Shown: positions 1-9,556 of the stretch, in pieces
Position numbering within the stretch: position 1 is the stretch's first letter
Layout of the letters: the number at the start of each line of letters is the position of its first letter
NCBI GenBank assembly: GCA_945869735.1
Contig: CAMBPQ010000031.1
Coordinates: forward strand, 1-33,152
DNA from: Planctomicrobium piriforme
GTDB taxonomy: Bacteria; Planctomycetota; Planctomycetia; Pirellulales; UBA1268
Reading direction: 5' to 3'
DNA length: 33,152 nucleotides
Translations under genes and position numbers: made by a program
The notes under the pieces: model-generated
Database searches by the model: none
The model's input: the letters and a program-made list of their open reading frames with translations, nothing else
Told to the model about the DNA's origin: nothing

Positions 1-857
1 ATGGGGCGATTCGCTCCACCCCCCGGTCGAGGACCGGGGCGATTCGCCCCATGACGAGGACCTGCAGCCTGAGCAACATGCCTACCGGTCCGGCCACGAC
101 GCCCACGGGGCGATCGCGGCGGTCCAAGGCTGGCTGGACCGTGGCTTCACGGAGGTCGTTGACGCGGACCTGAGCGGTTACTTCGACACGATTCCGCACC
201 ACGAACTGATGAAGTGCGTGGCTCGCCGGATCAGCGACCGGCACCTGCTGCATCTGGTGAAGATGTGGCTGGAGGCTGCGGTCGAGGAAACGGACGAGAA
301 AGGGCGGAAGGTGCGGACGACCCGCAACAAGGACGAGGGTCGTGGCACGCCGCAGGGCGGCGTGGCCTCGCCGCTGTTGGCGGAACCTTTCCATGCGACG
401 GTTCGTGCTGGGTTGGAAACAGGGTGGGCACGAGCAGCGGCTAGAAGCCCGCATCGTGAACTATGCAGACGACTTCGTGATCTGCTGCAAGCCGGGGCGG
501 GCCGATGCGGCCCGTGCCCAGATGCAGTCGATGATGGAACGGCTCAAGCTCACGGTGAACGAGCGGAAGACGCGGCAGTGCTCGCTCCCGGCCGAGACGT
601 TCACCTTCCTGGGATTCACGTTCGGAGAGCAAGTCTCCTGGAGAACGGGCCGACGGTATCTCACACCGGCTCCGTCCAGGAACAAGGTTCGCTTGATCTG
701 TGAAAGGATCAGCGAACTGACGAACTCCCGGACGACGTGGCGTGATCCGGAGCGGGTAGTCGTTGACCTCAACCGGGCCTTGTCCGGCTGGGGAGTGGAA
801 ACGGAGCATGGTGGGGCTCGTGAGGCACCGGCAGACGAAAGAGCCGGAAACAGATAG
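1..857 (+). pseudogene. ltrA: Group II intron reverse transcriptase/maturase, degenerate
   Basis: This is a remnant of a group II intron-encoded reverse transcriptase. One frame, open from about 53, reads DLQPEQHAYRSG, then DADLSGYFDTIPHHEL (first catalytic Asp region), then the GRGTPQGG motif. Around 345-430 the coding switches to another frame, which carries MRRFVLGW, the catalytic YADD box (about 463-474), the FLGFTF motif and the start of the maturase (X) region. Similarity stops near SGWG at about 790. After that a third frame has the kind of tail found downstream of such ORFs (RHRQTKEPETDRPRLNHRAT, 816-875). The frameshift and the unusual first 52 bases mean no functional protein is made. 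Intron RNA domains V/VI were not identified. The gene may begin left of the window. Confidence 0.85.
3..50. repeat. Repeated 15-bp palindrome
   Basis: Two near-identical 15-mers, ggggcgattcgctcc at 3-17 and ggggcgattcgcccc at 36-50, lie 33 bp apart. The second is a perfect inverted repeat (7-bp arms around one base); the first differs at one base. They sit where the reverse-transcriptase reading frame loses family similarity, so they may mark a rearrangement point or belong to a small repeat family. Function is unknown. Confidence 0.5.
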
Positions 858-897
858 GCCCCGCCTCAACCACCGCGCCACTCCCCGACTCTCCTTT

Positions 898-1017
898 TTA
901 GCGGAAGGCGGCATCGATGCGGAGTGCCCAGGCATCGAGCGTGACGATATTCTCGCGGTCCTCGCTTTTGCGGCGCGCTTGAGCCGGGTCAACAGCATGG
1001 CCGCAAGCATCTCGTGA
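898..1017 (+). pseudogene. DUF433 antitoxin-like C-terminal remnant
   Basis: The frame ending with TGA at 1015-1017 reads PGIERDDILAVLAFAARLSR, which fits the C-terminal helix of DUF433 family proteins (typically a YP...L..EDILACLAFAA pattern). The DNA-binding N-terminal half is missing and the upstream bases belong to the reverse-transcriptase tail. In the family, DUF433 proteins are commonly encoded just upstream of a PIN-like DUF5615 protein, and the next frame fits that. The stop overlaps the next start as GTGA, the expected coupling. This is assigned from remembered family patterns, not a database search. Confidence 0.6.
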
Positions 1018-1133
1018 GATTTCTGGTTGATGCCCAGTTGCCGCGGAGAATCGCGGATCTCCTGGCACGCCTCGGCCACGACGTGCTTCACACCCTGGAC
1101 CTTCCGGAGGCGAATCGTACCTCTGACGCGTGA
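1014..1133 (+). pseudogene. DUF5615 PIN-like toxin, truncated
   Basis: A GTG start at 1014 overlaps the stop of the DUF433 remnant and opens a 39-residue frame beginning VRFLVDAQLPRRIADLL, followed by LGHDVLHTLDLPEANRTSDA. This is the N-terminus of DUF5615/Mut7-C-like PIN-fold proteins, including the first acidic residue (D6) and the conserved GHD..HT..L block. Family members are about 110-120 residues, so roughly two thirds is missing after the TGA at 1131-1133, including the other acidic residues. It is probably inactive. The alternative, a true micro-protein, is unlikely because the break falls in the middle of the domain. Confidence 0.65.
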
Positions 1134-1210
1134 CTGGTCGGTCGGGCGGTGCCGCCGTCACATTCCGTGGCCTTTGAGACAGACTCGTCAACGCCTCTGC
1201 AGGAGTTTGG

Positions 1211-1510
1211 CTACACCATTTCCTCGCACGGGTCCACGCGGCCTTCGTGCAGGTCGGCGACTTTCCAGGGGGGGATGCCCAGGCGTTGCCGCACGGGCAC
1301 GGGTTCCCAGCCATACCAGCGGCGAAAGGCGTGGTAGCCGGGCGAATCCGGCAGCGGGAAGCGATCGAAGACATCCCGCCATCCGGCAAACTCCGCCCAG
1401 TCCGTCTCCTCCGGGAAAACTCCGAAGTCGAAGGCGGCGCAGATTCGCTGTAGGTAATCGGCCCGGGCTCGGTGATGAAAGCAATCAGCCGGATGTCGCC
1501 GCTGCCGCCG
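1211..1510 (-). pseudogene. Degenerate coding remnants, possible transposase C-terminus plus unknown ORF end
   Basis: Two overlapping minus-strand frames look like former protein. One (about 1453-1510) reads SGDIRLIAFITEPGPIT, resembling the C-terminal patch of IS91/IS801-type transposases (typically GG.M..IAFIT.P). The other runs down to a TAG at 1211-1213 and reads RADYLQRICAAFDFGVF, then FAGWRDVFDRFPLPDSPGY, then FRRWYGWEPVPVRQRLGIPP. It has natural-looking composition and codon use but I do not recognise the family. No start codon or ribosome binding site supports either as a current gene. The flanks at 1134-1210 and 1511-1824 show no gene I can support. Confidence 0.35.
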
Positions 1511-1824
1511 ACTTTTTTTGCGCGGCCGTCTGCGCCATGCGGCGGCCGATGCGTGAGGCGCACAGTCCCCGTCCCTTGCATGACAAGGCCACGACGAATC
1601 CCTGGCCGCAAGTGGTCGCGGACGGTGCGATGCTTCGGCTCTTCAGGGCTCAAGGGCACCGCCGTCGGCCCTTGGCCGGTGGCGATCCAAGCCGGGCTGC
1701 GAAGGCGATGCCTTCAACGCCGTTTCGCAGGCCGAGCTCGTCTACTCCATGGGCGACACACTCCTTCGCGACACCGGCACCAACAGCATGCGACATTCGC
1801 TCGAGGTACGCGCGATATTCCCTC

Positions 1825-2109
1825 TTCAAGGCTGAGCATCATGATTGGTCGGGGACCTTCAGCGGCCGCTCGCAGGTGGGCCTGCAGTTGAGCACGGAGG
1901 ACTTCTATCGCGACTTTGCCTCTCGAGCCGTACCAGCCGATGTCCACGGGATTCTCCTGCGGGTGGCGTCGATCGAAGACACACTCGCCGGTAAGATGAA
2001 GGCATGGCGCACGCCGGAGCGGTGGCCAAGCAAGTCGATCAAGGATTTGGGCGACATCGTCCGGCTCATCGAGCGGCTGCCGTTTGCGCCAGATCTCGAG
2101 CGGCCGATT
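1825..2109 (+). pseudogene. Nucleotidyltransferase-like protein, C-terminal fragment
   Basis: The plus-strand frame from about 1825 reads FSGRSQVGLQLSTEDFYRDF, then ADVHGILLRVAS, DTLAGKMKAWRTPER and IKDLGDIVRLIE. By hand alignment, 59 of 72 residues match the C-terminal half of the intact gene at 21664-22194 on the opposite strand. The N-terminal catalytic part (GG...DxD) is absent, and upstream sequence in this frame shows no similarity. The terminal helix is also replaced. I read it as a truncated relic of a second family member, abutting the 3' end of bioA. No start codon is supported. Confidence 0.75.
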
Positions 2110-2161
2110 CGGTACCGCAGCGCTCCGCGGCACCACGTCTCGCGGTCATGTCTGACCCGGA

Positions 2162-3574
2162 TCACTCCGTCGCGTCGCGGATGCCGGTCTCGGTGGCGGC
2201 CGCCAGCAGGTCGATCTCGTCGAGCGTGATCGAGAGCGGCGGCATGATCACTACCACGTCGCCGAGGGGACGCAGGAGCGCTCCATGCTTTCGCGACGCG
2301 AGACAGGCCCGCATGCCCCGCTTCTCCTGCCACGGATAGGCCGCGGCCGTCGCCTTGTCGGCCACGAGGTCAAAGCCCGCGAGCAGCCCGCACTGCCGCA
2401 CGCCGCCCACATGGTCGAGCCGCGACATCCGCTCGACATGTCCGCGGAGCCGCTCGATTTTCGGCGGGAGCGACTCGAGCACCCGCTCGTCGTGGAAGAC
2501 GTCGAGCGACGCGAGTCCGACGGCCGCCGCGAGCGGGTTGCCGCCGTAGGTGTGGCCATGGAAGAACGTGCGGCGGTCGGTATGCGTGCCCAGGAAGGCG
2601 TTCCAGACCCGCTCGGTCGTGAGCGTGGCGGCCATCGGCAGGTAGCCGGCCGTCAGCCCCTTCGCGAGGCAGAGAAAGTCGGGCGACACGTTCTCTTGCT
2701 CGCAGGCAAACATCGTGCCCGTGCGACCGAAGCCGACGGCCACCTCGTCGAGGATCAGGAGCACGTCATGCCTGCGGCAGAGGTCGGCCACCCCGCGGAG
2801 AAACCCGCGCGGGTGCACGTAGATGCCCGCCGCCGCCTGCACGAGCGGCTCCATGATCAGCGCGGCGAGCGTGCCGGCGTGTTCGGTCAGAATGCGTTCG
2901 ACCGTGGCGAGCGACTCGGCAAGCGACGGGGCGGGATTCCCGGTCGCGGGGCATGGGCCGCCGGGCGACGGCACGCGGATCGCCTCGAAGGTGAGCGGCG
3001 CGAACATCGCCGTAAATCGGTCAACGCCCCCGACCCCGATCGCGCCGAGCGTGTCGCCGTGGTAGGCCTCGCCGATCGCGACGAATCTGGTCCGATCCGG
3101 CTGCGGCGGCTCGGCCTGCGTCCAATACTGGAAGGCCATCTTGAGCGCCGTCTCGATGGCGCTCGAGCCGTCGCCCGAAAAGAACACCTTCTCGAGTCCC
3201 GGTGGCGAAACCTCGACGAGCCGCCGCGCAAACTCGACGGTCGTGGGGTTTGAGAGCCCGAGGTTCGTGGTGTGGGCCACCTTGCCCGCCTGGGCCGCGA
3301 GCGCCGCGTCGAGCCGCGGGTGGCGGTGGCCATGCACGTTGCACCACATGCTGGCCGAGCCGTCCAAATAGCGGCGGCCGTCGGTATCGACGAGCCAGGA
3401 TCCCTCGCCCCGCTCGATCAGGAGCGGCTCGTACTCCTGCATCTGTGTGAATGCGTGCCAGACATGCTCGCGGTCCCAGCTGCGGAGCAGGTCGGCGGCC
3501 GGCGGGGCCTCGGGACTGCGGCCGAGCGGCGCTCGAGGCTGTAGGCCGGCTGGGGATGAGGGGGGCATCAGCAT
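2162..3574 (-). CDS. bioA: Adenosylmethionine-8-amino-7-oxononanoate aminotransferase (BioA)
   Basis: This is a 470-residue class III PLP aminotransferase of biotin synthesis. It transfers the amino group of S-adenosylmethionine to 7-keto-8-aminopelargonate, giving 7,8-diaminopelargonate. BioA-type features are HVWHAFTQMQEY (38-49), the DGSASMWCNVHGHRHP block (71-86), GDGSSAIETALKM (cofactor phosphate, 134-146), EAYHGDTLGAIG (169-180), LILDEVAVGFGRTG with PLP-ring Asp276, and the Schiff-base lysine K305 in CLAKGLTAGYLP. The HGHTYGGNPLAAA motif follows. The first 30 residues are poorly conserved, so a slightly later start is possible (ATG at 3568, for example). No other bio gene lies in the window. 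The gene is intact between mobile-element relics. Confidence 0.93.
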   Translation of the reverse strand: MLMPPSSPAGLQPRAPLGRSPEAPPAADLLRSWDREHVWHAFTQMQEYEPLLIERGEGSWLVDTDGRRYLDGSASMWCNVHGHRHPRLDAALAAQAGKVAHTTNLGLSNPTTVEFARRLVEVSPPGLEKVFFSGDGSSAIETALKMAFQYWTQAEPPQPDRTRFVAIGEAYHGDTLGAIGVGGVDRFTAMFAPLTFEAIRVPSPGGPCPATGNPAPSLAESLATVERILTEHAGTLAALIMEPLVQAAAGIYVHPRGFLRGVADLCRRHDVLLILDEVAVGFGRTGTMFACEQENVSPDFLCLAKGLTAGYLPMAATLTTERVWNAFLGTHTDRRTFFHGHTYGGNPLAAAVGLASLDVFHDERVLESLPPKIERLRGHVERMSRLDHVGGVRQCGLLAGFDLVADKATAAAYPWQEKRGMRACLASRKHGALLRPLGDVVVIMPPLSITLDEIDLLAAATETGIRDATE

Positions 3575-3654
3575 GCCTGCAGTTTAGCCCAAGTGACGCA
3601 CCTGTGAGGATTCAGCGAGAAGCAAGGTGCCGCTGCTGTTGATCCGCGCGAACT

Positions 3655-3673
3655 CCCCCGCAGAGCTCGGGGG
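3655..3673. terminator. Possible hairpin between DUF4926 gene and bioA
   Basis: CCCCCG at 3655-3660 can pair with CGGGGG at 3668-3673 around a 7-base loop, forming a strong 6-bp GC stem. It lies in the 258-bp gap downstream of the minus-strand DUF4926 gene and upstream of bioA. No T-run follows on either strand, so termination is a guess. The rest of the gap (3575-3832) shows no supportable gene. Confidence 0.25.
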
Positions 3674-3832
3674 GCGGCTCCGGTTCGGGTAACGTCTGTT
3701 CTGTCAATCGCCCAGCATGAAAAACAGCCCCCTCAGCAGAATCAGTTTCGACGACTCTCGGGACGGTCTTTCGAACACGGGGCTGCTCGGGGAAACGCTT
3801 CCTGATCAAAGCCGGCACCTCTTGACCGCCTG

Positions 3833-4060
3833 TCAGGCTGCGTGGATGTCGCGGGCATGTGTGATGTCGCGAGCCGTCACGCTCCGTACATCGTCGGTGC
3901 CGATTGTTTCCACTGCCCGGGTATGCCCGTCGAGCGAGACGAACTCCACCTCGAAGGCCGCACGGTCCGAAGACACATGAATGATCGTGCCGACATCGCC
4001 CAAGGCCAGGCCGGCGTTTGGAAGGTCCTTCAGCAGAACCACGCGATCATGCTCGTTCAT
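3833..4060 (-). CDS. DUF4926 domain protein
   Basis: A 75-residue protein starting MNEHDRVVLLKDLPNAGLALGDVGTI, then VEFVSLDGHTRAVETI and ending in a short charged tail. This fits the DUF4926 pattern: a small SH3-like beta-barrel with D.V.L..DLP..GL..GD.GT..H at the start. Its ATG (4060) overlaps the stop of the upstream DUF6883-like gene as ATGA, so the pair is almost certainly co-translated. I chose this ATG over longer in-frame starts because they would run deep into the upstream gene. Function is unproven; DUF4926 proteins often sit beside small partner genes in accessory regions. Confidence 0.75.
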   Translation of the reverse strand: MNEHDRVVLLKDLPNAGLALGDVGTIIHVSSDRAAFEVEFVSLDGHTRAVETIGTDDVRSVTARDITHARDIHAA

Positions 4061-4269
4061 CGCTCGGTCGTGGCGACTGCCCGCACGACACCGGTTGCTG
4101 CAACCTCTGCCAGCGCATCCGTGAGCAAATGCCAATCAGCCCTGCGATACCCCATGCCTCGGAAAAAAGCCGCCTTGCCGGCACCGTCCGGGTGCGGGGC
4201 ATTGAGCAGGTATTCGAGAATCTTTGCCGCGGAGAACTCTGCGACGTTGGCATTCGGCATGATGCTCAT
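4057..4269 (-). CDS. DUF6883-like small protein
   Basis: A 70-residue protein reading MSIMPNANVAEFSAAKILEY, then LNAPHPDGAGKAAFFRGMGY, ending in a helical segment with WHLLTDALAEV. The order LPNA..., K(I)..YLLN..HP.G..KA.FF...G(F/Y) fits the DUF6883 family, small proteins found in genomic islands, often beside DUF4926. The ATG at 4269 is preceded by AGGA at a 7-base spacing, which favours it over the ATG at 4293. Its stop overlaps the DUF4926 start. The role is unknown; a toxin-antitoxin or toxin-immunity pairing is inference from size, overlap and neighbourhood. Confidence 0.65.
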   Translation of the reverse strand: MSIMPNANVAEFSAAKILEYLLNAPHPDGAGKAAFFRGMGYRRADWHLLTDALAEVAATGVVRAVATTER

Positions 4270-4384
4270 GCATCGATCCTGAGCGGCATGCAAAGAGTAG
4301 ACACATGTATCTCTCTCGTTTTTGGAGGCATGCCGGCGAGCTCACCCCCGCTTAAACTCGACAAACGTCCATAATAGGCTACGT

Positions 4385-4409
4385 TCCGGATTTGCACGAC
4401 ATATCCGGA
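4385..4409. promoter_or_regulatory. Inverted repeat upstream of the DUF6883/DUF4926 pair
   Basis: TCCGGAT at 4385-4391 is mirrored by ATCCGGA at 4403-4409 with an 11-base spacer, a dyad like a dimeric repressor operator. It lies about 115 bp upstream of the DUF6883 start. The stretch 4270-4450 has no gene I can support. Regulation is only suggested by position. Confidence 0.25.
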
Positions 4410-4450
4410 TCTGGCTCCATGTACGTTGACCGTCTTTGCAAGCCTCGAAG

Positions 4451-5099
4451 GTCTGGAACGAGCACCTTGTCGCTCGCCTCGACCCATTTCGCGCCTTTCT
4501 TGAAGTGGCAGCTCAGTCGAGCGGCCAGCTCGTGAACATGGCCGCCATCGCCCGCGACGTCGGCGTCGATGACAAGACCGTCGCCTCGTAATTTTTAGAT
4601 TCTCGAGGACACCCTGCTGGGATTTTTCCTCGAATCGTTCTCCACGTCGGTGCGGAAGCGTCAGGTGCAGGCACCCAAGTTCTACTTGTTCGACCTGGGT
4701 GTACAGCGCAGTCTCGAGCGGACGTTGCGGCAGGCAATCGTCCCTGGCACGTTCGCCTTCGGTCGGGCCTTCGAACACTTCGTGATTGCCGAAATGGTCC
4801 GGCTGAACGACGCCTTGAAACTCGATTGCCGCTTCTCGCACCTGCGCACGAAAGACGGTGTGGAGATCGATCTGATCGTGGAACGCCCGGGCGAGCCGCC
4901 GGCGCTGGTCGAGATCAAGTCAGCTCCGCGGACGACGGCCCATGATGCCCGGCATCTGAAGCCGTTTCTTGCAGATATTCCTGGGGTCAGAGGCCTGTGC
5001 CTATCGCTTGACCCGACGGAGCGGCTTGCGGATGGCATCCTGTACGTCCCATGGCGCCGCGGTCTGGAGACTCTCGGATTCTGGCCGCGGGGCCGCTGA
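4451..5099 (+). pseudogene. AAA family ATPase with DUF4143 domain, C-terminal remnant
   Basis: Two frames joined by a lesion encode the C-terminal half of an ATPase with DUF4143. The first frame (4451-4588) reads VWNEHLVARLDPFRAFLEVA, then SGQLVNMAAIARDVGVDDKT; it meets TAA at 4589-4591. The next frame resumes at 4599 with ILEDTLLGFFLESF, then APKFYLFDLGVQRSLE, FGRAFEHFVIAEM, and the nuclease-like core DGVEIDLIV...ALVEIKSA (D-ExK-like), ending YVPWRRGLETLG at the TGA 5097-5099. The N-terminal AAA (Walker A/B) part is missing. The segment from 4650 could still be translated but would lack the ATPase. Such proteins are common in accessory DNA and turn over rapidly. Confidence 0.8.
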
Positions 5100-5200
5100 C
5101 ATCACGCGTTCACTGCCGCGGCTCCGGACCGCGTAACGCCCTGCCGCAGCGCAGCAGCCAGATCACGATCCGCTGAGACGGGATGTGTTTCCGCAGCCCT

Positions 5201-6703
<1,503 letters not shown>

Positions 6704-6710
6704 GGCTGTG

Positions 6711-8261
<1,551 letters not shown>

Positions 8262-8337
8262 GACCAGGAGACACGTGGGCGTTAGGGGGGTGAGCCGGTG
8301 CGGCGGAACACGGCGGGATCGCCGCGGGTGAGGATCG

Positions 8338-8640
8338 TCAGGCGGCTCCCGAATCGCCGAGCACGGCCGGCACCAGGAAGCACGAGCCATCGTGGCGGGG
8401 CGATGACTGCAGGGCTTCGGCCGTTGTCAGCGAAGGAGCCGGGACGTCGTCGCGGAAGACGTTTTGGGTGTCGAGCGGGTGGGCAAGCGGGGCGACGGCG
8501 CTCGTGTCGATCTCTTCGAGTTGCGACACCAAGCCCACGATCTTGGAGAGCTCGCCGGTCATCCGGTCGAGGTCGTCGCTCGAGAGCGCGAGCCGGGCGA
8601 GTAAACCCACCTTCGCGACGTCCTGTCGGGAGAGTGCCAT
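8338..8640 (-). CDS. gatC: Asp-tRNA(Asn)/Glu-tRNA(Gln) amidotransferase subunit C
   Basis: A 100-residue GatC, the small belt-like subunit that stabilises the GatA-GatB complex. The N-terminal helix reads MALSRQDVAKVGLLARLALS (family pattern: V..(I/V)A.LARL.L), followed by L..IVG.V..LEEIDTS and the family's extended middle LAHPLDTQNVFRDDVP. The C-terminus (PRHDGSCFLVPAVL) fits the usual F.VP.(V/I) ending. It lies 33 bp downstream of rpmB and 76 bp upstream of gatA on the same strand, so the amidotransferase genes form a C-A-B cluster, probably transcribed with rpmB. Confidence 0.93.
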   Translation of the reverse strand: MALSRQDVAKVGLLARLALSSDDLDRMTGELSKIVGLVSQLEEIDTSAVAPLAHPLDTQNVFRDDVPAPSLTTAEALQSSPRHDGSCFLVPAVLGDSGAA

Positions 8641-8673
8641 GGGCGGGAGTCCGAGGCGGGCGAGTGCAGTTGG

Positions 8674-8994
8674 TCAGGGCCGGGCACGTGGGCCGGACGG
8701 CACCGATTCCTCGGCTGACGGCTTCGCCTTCTCGACCTTGGGAAGGCGGAACGGCTGCTGTCGCACGAGTTTGGTCACGGTCCCGCTCTTGATGCACTGC
8801 GTGCAGACGAGCACCGACGTGTTGGTGCCGCGGCCCACCGTGATGCGGAGCCGCTGCAGGTTTGGCTTGAACTTCCGGCGGGTGATCCCGGTGACTTTGG
8901 TGCCGACGCCCCCGAGGTACTTGGCCTTACCTCGGATCGTCACCTGATTGCCGACCGAAACACCCTTACCGCAAACCTGACAGGATCGTGCCAC
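8674..8994 (-). CDS. rpmB: Large ribosomal subunit protein bL28
   Basis: A 106-residue ribosomal protein bL28. It starts MARSCQVCGKGVSVGNQVT, continues with TRRKFKPNLQRLRI, a hallmark of the family, and has VCTQCIKSG. Two CxxC pairs (C5/C8 and C64/C67) indicate the zinc-binding form. The last 20 or so residues (proline, glutamate and arginine rich) are a non-conserved extension; typical bL28 is about 60-90 residues. It is the first gene of the minus-strand run leading into gatC, gatA and gatB. The usual partner rpmG is not adjacent. Confidence 0.95.
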   Translation of the reverse strand: MARSCQVCGKGVSVGNQVTIRGKAKYLGGVGTKVTGITRRKFKPNLQRLRITVGRGTNTSVLVCTQCIKSGTVTKLVRQQPFRLPKVEKAKPSAEESVPSGPRARP

Positions 8995-9103
8995 GGGAAA
9001 CTCGCGAATTACGGGGAAAGTTGAGGCCCATATGGTACCGGGCGGCCTGTTTCCCGCAAGCCCAAGCCACCGCGGACGGTTGGGGGCCTACAATCTTCCC
9101 GGG

Positions 9104-9547
9104 ATGCCCGTGTTCGACTATGCCTTCGTCGTCGATGCCCCGCTCGAGGCGGTCAGGGACTTCCACAGCCACACCTCGGCGCTGAAACGGCTCACGCCCC
9201 CTCCTACGATCGTGCAACTGCATTCGATCGAACCGCTCGGCGAGGGCTCGGTGTCGACGTTCACGCTCTGGGTGGGGCCGCTGCCGCTTCGCTGGAAGGC
9301 GGTGCACAGAAACGTCACCGACCGCGGCTTCACCGACGTGCAGGCGTCGGGCCCGGCTGCCAAATGGGAACACACCCACTCGTTTGTGCCCCTGACCGAC
9401 GGCCGCACGGAGATCCGCGAGCACATCGAGTTTGAGCACAAGCGCGGGCCCTGGGGGCTCGTCACGCGGCTGCTCTTTTCGCGGCCGAACCTGCTGCTGA
9501 TGTTTGGCTACCGCGCATTTGTCACCCGCCGCTGCCTTGCTCGTTGA
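9104..9547 (+). CDS. SRPBCC (START-like) family protein
   Basis: A 147-residue protein starting MPVFDYAFVVDAPLEAVRDF, the opening strand and helix of SRPBCC ligand-binding folds. It continues with LTPPPTIVQLHSIEPLGEGS, FTLWVGPLPLRWKAVH, and a final strand and long helix ending LLLMFGYRAFVTRR. Family members bind hydrophobic ligands or act as small cyclases, but no catalytic residue can be assigned here. No signal peptide or membrane segment is seen. The ATG at 9104 matches the start of the fold; an upstream in-frame start at 9032 adds non-conserved residues. It faces away from rpmB and ends 9 bp before the 3' end of the convergent Nramp-like gene. Confidence 0.75.
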   Translation: MPVFDYAFVVDAPLEAVRDFHSHTSALKRLTPPPTIVQLHSIEPLGEGSVSTFTLWVGPLPLRWKAVHRNVTDRGFTDVQASGPAAKWEHTHSFVPLTDGRTEIREHIEFEHKRGPWGLVTRLLFSRPNLLLMFGYRAFVTRRCLAR

Positions 9548-9556
9548 GGGGCCGGT

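Noticed and set aside
1027-2229. Long plus-strand frame of 400 codons
   Set aside because: Only its last third (from about 1825) has protein-like similarity, to the nucleotidyltransferase. The rest is the complement of other remnants with arginine-rich, low-complexity content.
3612-3818. 68-residue minus-strand frame between DUF4926 and bioA
   Set aside because: No family resemblance, no ribosome binding site, and the 3' part runs through a GC hairpin; insufficient support for a gene.
5117-5133. CGCGG...CCGCG hairpin downstream of gatB
   Set aside because: Only a 5-bp stem with no T-run; such dyads are frequent at this GC content, so it was not called a terminator.
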